Origin: Sinotaia quadrata
Taxonomy: Eukaryota; Mollusca; Gastropoda; Architaenioglossa; Viviparidae
Assembly: GCA_028829895.1 (NCBI GenBank)
Contig: CM054181.1
Location: 13,359,001-13,423,000 of the forward strand
DNA: 64,000 bases
Reading direction: 5' to 3'
This document shows positions 54,101-60,100 of the stretch, piece by piece (the stretch's first letter is position 1; each line of letters opens with the position of its first letter). A model generated the notes under the pieces. That model was not told the origin of the DNA, ran no database searches, and saw only the letters and a list, made by a program, of their open reading frames with translations. The position numbers were made by a program, and so were the translations under genes.

Positions 54101-57100
54101 TCTTTACCTTTGTCAGTCTTAATTTGTCTTTCTTTACCTTTGTCTGTCTTAATTTATCTTTCTTTACCTTTGTCTGTCTTTAATTTGTCTTTACCTTTGT
54201 CTTAATTTGTCTTTCTTTACCTTTGTCTGTCTTTAATTTGTTCTTCTTTACCTTTGTCTATCTTTAATTTGTCCTTCTTTACCTTTGCCTGTCTTTAATT
54301 TTCTTGCTTTACCTTTGTCTGTCTTAATTTGTCTTGCTTTAACCATTGTTTTTAATGTCCCTAGCTTTACCTTTATCTTTACCTTGTCTTGCTTTACCTT
54401 TGTCTTTAATTTGTCTTTACTTTTGTCTTGCTTTACCTTTTTTTTGTGTGTGGAGGTGGGTATGAAGGTAGGTCATATTTCATGGAAGTAATTTATATAA
54501 ATTATTAAGATACATGTTTACAGCTGTGATATTAGGTATTATTTGGTGTTAGGATTATTTTGACAATGATTTTTACTGTACTACAACTAGGAGATCAAGG
54601 GCCAAGCTGCAAAAATATTGGGATCTGTGGACTTCCTGGGAAATCCACTTGGTCTTTTCAACGATGTGACTGAGGGAATTTCAGGGCTGATTAAAGATGG
54701 CAATGTTGGAGGTCTGGTGAAAAATGTCACTCATGGTATCTCCAATACCACTGCCAAGGTAGTATCTTTGACACTTATCTCCAATACCACTGCCAAGCTA
54801 GTATCTTTGACACTTATCTCCAATACCACTGCCAAGCTAGTATCTTTGACACTTATCTCCAATACCACTGCCAAGCTAGTATCTTTGACACTTATCTCCA
54901 ATACCACTGCCAAGCTAGTATCTTTGACACTTATCTCCACTACCACTGCCAAGCTAGTATCTTTGACACTTATCTCCAATACCACTGCCAAGGTAGTATC
55001 TTTGACACTTATCTCCAATACCACTGCCAAGCTAATATCTTTGACACTTAAATTATCTCCAAAACCATTGCCAGGGTAGTATCATTGACATATGCGCTTA
55101 ATTCCTTCATTTCTGGAAAGTATTTAAATTGATAGTTTTATACCTACATTTTAAATCTTATATCTCAAGATTTACTGTCAGTAGATTTATTTTTCCATTT
55201 AAAACAATCATCAGAAAACACTTGGACACTAATTTGATTTTTTGTAAATAGCTTGTTCCTCCTACCTCAGATGTCATCAAAAACATTTGTCGTATCTCAA
55301 ACATGTCATCAAAAACCTTTTGTTGTACCTCAAACCATTTGTCATACAGTAGGACATGATTATCTGAACTAATTGGGTCCAAGGTAGGTTTAGTTAATTA
55401 AATAGTTCAGATAATCAAGCATACTTGAGAATACACATTTTATACATAACAAAATGTAATTAGGCCTACAGTTATTGAATGAAAGATTATTAATCATGTA
55501 TTTTGAAATATGAAGTATTATTTAAAAAAAGTAATTCATTTAAGAAATGGTTTGTAAATAATAACCAAAATATTTTGAAGAAACAATGTATGTTATCTTT
55601 ATTTAGAACTTAACCTAATTGTTTACATGGTTTCAGATATAAATAACTTTTCTACAACTTAAACAGCAAGTAATTGCAGACAGATAAGATTATAATGAAT
55701 CTTGAGAAAGTTTATTTTTAAAAATAACAACAGTACAACAGACAATGACACTGGTCATTAAGGTCATGGGGAAGGCATTAGGGTCACGGGGCAACAAGGG
55801 TTCAGATAATTGACATTCAGATAATCTGCATTCTACTGTGTCTCAAACCTGTCATCTGAACCTTTTCTTGTGCCTCATATACACCAACAATCATTTTCTC
55901 ATTTTGTTTCTTACAAATTAAACATTCTTTAGTAACTTGAACCTTGCTGCAGATATGTTTATATGTCATTATATTTATGTTTATGGGTTTATGTTTACAG
56001 ATGTATGTGTATAGATTTATTCTTGTACATTTTTCAATTCTCTTCTAATACTCTTAAGAGAAGACATGCAGTATTTACTGTTGTTACCAGTTTATCATTT
56101 TCAAATGAGTTGTTTTGCCATAGCCTTTCAGTCTTCACATTTTCATGTACAGCTTTATACATGCAATCTAGTAGCCTATATTAGGTTCTTGTCAATTAAT
56201 TTTAGTTCAGTGATTGAATATGTATATGCATCTACTATCAAGCTTCAGATAAAAGATTGGTTTGTTAAAAAATAAAAGCTAATAGTCCATTTGTAGAGAT
56301 TTATTTGTAGCAGTGTTTTTTTTGAAGATATAAAAGAATAGATAAATGGTTAGCTTATAGGCCATTTGTAAATGTTTATTTGTAAAAGACTGTTGAATAA
56401 ATTAAAAGAGCAGATAACTAGCTAATAGACCATTAGTAGGTTTATTTTAGAAGACTGTTGAATAAATTAAAAGAGCAGATAACTAGCTAATAGACCATTA
56501 GTAGGTTTATTTTAGAAGACTGTTGAATAAATTAAAAGAGCAGATAAATAGCTAATAGACCATTAGTAGGTTTATTTGTAAAAGACTGTTGAATAGAGCA
56601 GATAACTAGCTAATAGACCATTAGTAGAATTTTGTAGAAGTCTGTTGAAATCCTTTTAAAAGATAAACATGAACTTATCATTGTATTTCAGTTTGCCAGC
56701 ACAGTATCTGATGGTCTTAGCTCATTGTCCATGGACGACAGTCACAACAAAACTCGTGAAGAATTGCTTGTAGTCCAGTCTGGAGGCTCGGCTGAATACT
56801 TGATGGCTGGTATCAAAGGCTTTGGATACGGCCTATTTGGTGGCATGACTTCTCTTGTGCAGCAGGCTTACAAGGGCACTCGGGATGAAGGCATCGAGGT
56901 AAATGTTCTATTTTGTTTGCTTGCACAGAAATCTGGCATTCACATCCACTTATGCCATGTACTGATCTGTTGTGTGTATGTTTATCCATCCAATTCACAC
57001 ATATATTCACCCAGTCTGCTCAAGTATCCTTTATCCATCCAAGAAAACTTTGCACTTCTAAAACCTTCGCATTGAAACATAAAAAGAAAAGATTATGACT

Positions 57101-60100
57101 CATACCAGTATTTGAGCTGATTAAACAAATTTATTATTAACACATGATTCAAAATCAACTTTTTAATTTCAGGAGTTTATTACTTCCCTTGTAATTTCAG
57201 AATGTATCCATTTTAGTGAATTGTATATATTCTTTGTAAACCCTGTGTTAAGATCAATCCTAGCTATTGTTGTTTCTTTTGTAAGAATGCCTTTTCACTC
57301 ATCCTCTGTTAGGGTCCCTTTTGAATGTAAACACACACACAAATACTGACAAATACACATATATAAATACAAGTGCATACATCATACTATGATTTCATTG
57401 ACTTCTTTGTTGTTGTTTTTTTTCTAGGGTCTTATAAAAGGTGTTGGTAAGGGTGTGTTAGGCACAGTCACCAAACCAGTCACTGGTGTCTTTGACCTGA
57501 CCACAGGATTGGCCAATGCTGTTCGTGATACTAGTCGCAGTTCATCACACAAACCCCCACCTCATCGCAGATTACCCCGCTGCTGCCATGGTCCTGGGGG
57601 ATTATTGCCCTTGTATTCACGGCAACAAGCTTATGCTCAGCTGGTACTCTATGAACTTAACCAGCAGGACTACTCAGAATTGTGAGTAGTGTATTATGAT
57701 AAGTGAATGTGTTGGACTTGAGTAAAGATTTTGCTTATAATTTCCTGACAAGTAAATCTATTTAAGATAAGAGTGGTGATTTTGTGTATATTTTGTGATA
57801 AGTGAATCTTTGACGAGTTATAATGATTCTAAGTATATTTTGTGACAGGTGAATTTTTTATTAGTTGTAATGATTATGTGTAAATTTTGTGACACGTAAA
57901 TTTGTTATGAGTTGTAATGATTATGTGTGAGTTGTGAAAATGACTCTTTTTGTGCTATGTTATATGACTGTGAGTTGGAAAAGAAACTTTATGAATGCCA
58001 GTTTTATGGGCTTTGACAAATGAGTTCATGTGGACTGTGAGTATGGATAATTACTGATATAAGTATGGACTAGTTCCTGTTAACTGTATGGATTAGTTCT
58101 TGTAAACTGTGAGTATAGATTAGTCCATGTGAACTGTGAGTATAGCTTTTGTGAACTGAGTATGGATCCATTCTTGTGAGCTGTGAGTATGGATTAATCC
58201 CTGTGGAACTGTGAATATGGATTATATGAACAATGAGTCCCCTTGAAATTTATGGATGAATCCTTGTGAGCTGTAAGTATGGATTAGTCTGTATGAAGTA
58301 TGAGTGTGTATCAGTTCTTCTGAACTGTGAGTATAGATCAGTCCATCTGAACTGTGAGTATGGATCCATTCTTGTGAGCTGTGAGTATGGATTAATCCCT
58401 GTGGAACTGTGAATATGGATTAGATTAGCAATGAGTCCCCTTGGAATTTATGGATAAATCTTGTGAACTGTGAGTATGGATTAGTTCATGTGAAGTATGA
58501 GTATGGATTAATTAACAATGAGACCCCTTGAAATGTATTTGAGTCCTTGTGAACTGTGAGTAAGGATTCTGTATACTGAGTTGTGGCAGTGGATCTTTGT
58601 GAGCATCCAAACTGTGTTAACAAATGATGTTAAGACATTTGTTTATCAGTTATAATAACTTTCACTGAGTTGAGTAGTAATCTTGTATGTTATGGGTTAT
58701 TACAAAAATTGAAATGATCACATGATGAACAGTATTGTTCTGAATAATCTTGTTTGTAATGTGTATTTTTAGTTTAGTAGTGGTTGAAGATTTGCGGACT
58801 GGTGTAAATCCCGAAGATAGGCTTCATGCCTTGATCAGCAGTAGACAAGTCTTCTTCCTCAAACAGATGATAGCAGAGAGAGACAATTTGGTTTTCCGAA
58901 TGTCCTTGCGGGACTTGGCTCATTGCAAGAGTATTGAAGAAGGTAAAGTACTTGAGGGATTGGCAATCCTGTGTATATGTGACTTAGGTTCATTGCAAAC
59001 GTGTTTGATGAAGTCAGGAGTCTTTGTATATAATTTATATATATATCAGATTTAATTTTTCTGTGTTTATATGAGGCTTTATTAATATTTTTTCTTTAAA
59101 CGAAAAAGTCCTTATAATATTAGTTTTTATCATCTTATTTTGTTTAAGTACATCATTGATGTCATAATTTTTCAGTGAGATATTGTGATGATGTCATCTT
59201 TTACTTTATATTCACTTGTTGTCATAAATAATAATATAAATAAAATGATGGTGTGTCATGCAAGCAATTGAAGCAATTACATGTAAAATAAAGGGAAAGT
59301 CTGCCTGCTTCTAGTTGTTGTGTTGGTAACTATTTGGTTTTGGACTGCCTGATCAAGGATATATTTTATTATATACTTTCTTGTTGCATTTAGGGGGTCG
59401 ATACTACATTGAACTGACGCTGAAGACAGAAGGAAACAGTGGCAATGGCACCTGCCTTAAGAAACCACAAGTCAGATGTGATCGACAGTGCATAGCAATT
59501 AAAGTATGTATAACTGTGTGTAATCATTTATGTAGAAAGACTTTCTTATTGCTGTCTTAGACTAGATAACTTTGTTTATTACAGGGTGAATTTGCATATC
59601 AACTAGATAACTTTGTTTATTACAGGGTGAATTTGCATATCATATCAACTAGATAACTTTGTTTATTACAGGGTGAATTTGCATATCATATCAACTAGAT
59701 AACTTTGTTTTATTACAGGGTGAATTTGCATATCATATCAACTATATAACTTTGTTTATTACAGAGTGAATGGTTGCTGACTATTTGCATATCAAATCAT
59801 TCTCATTCTCTTTAACAGGTCATTTATTCATTTCAAATAAAATAATGTGATCAAAAATTGTTGAGTTTTTATGTTTTTCTGTGGGTTTTTTTTTTGTTTT
59901 TTTTGTTTTAATATTATAACTCTCTCCATATAAATACTGTATTTCTTTAAATCAACTTTGTTAGTAGAACAATATAGGCTACAATACATAATCCAGTATA
60001 TGATTAGACTGGATGCATACACTGCAATCAGAAAGATTTTTGTCATTCTGTTTTTTAAAGCAGTTTCTTCTGTATTTGCATTATGGTTCTATTACTTGAA

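Noticed and set aside
54731..55030. 99-codon minus-strand ORF
   Set aside because: Antisense shadow of the 39-bp array at the e26 donor.
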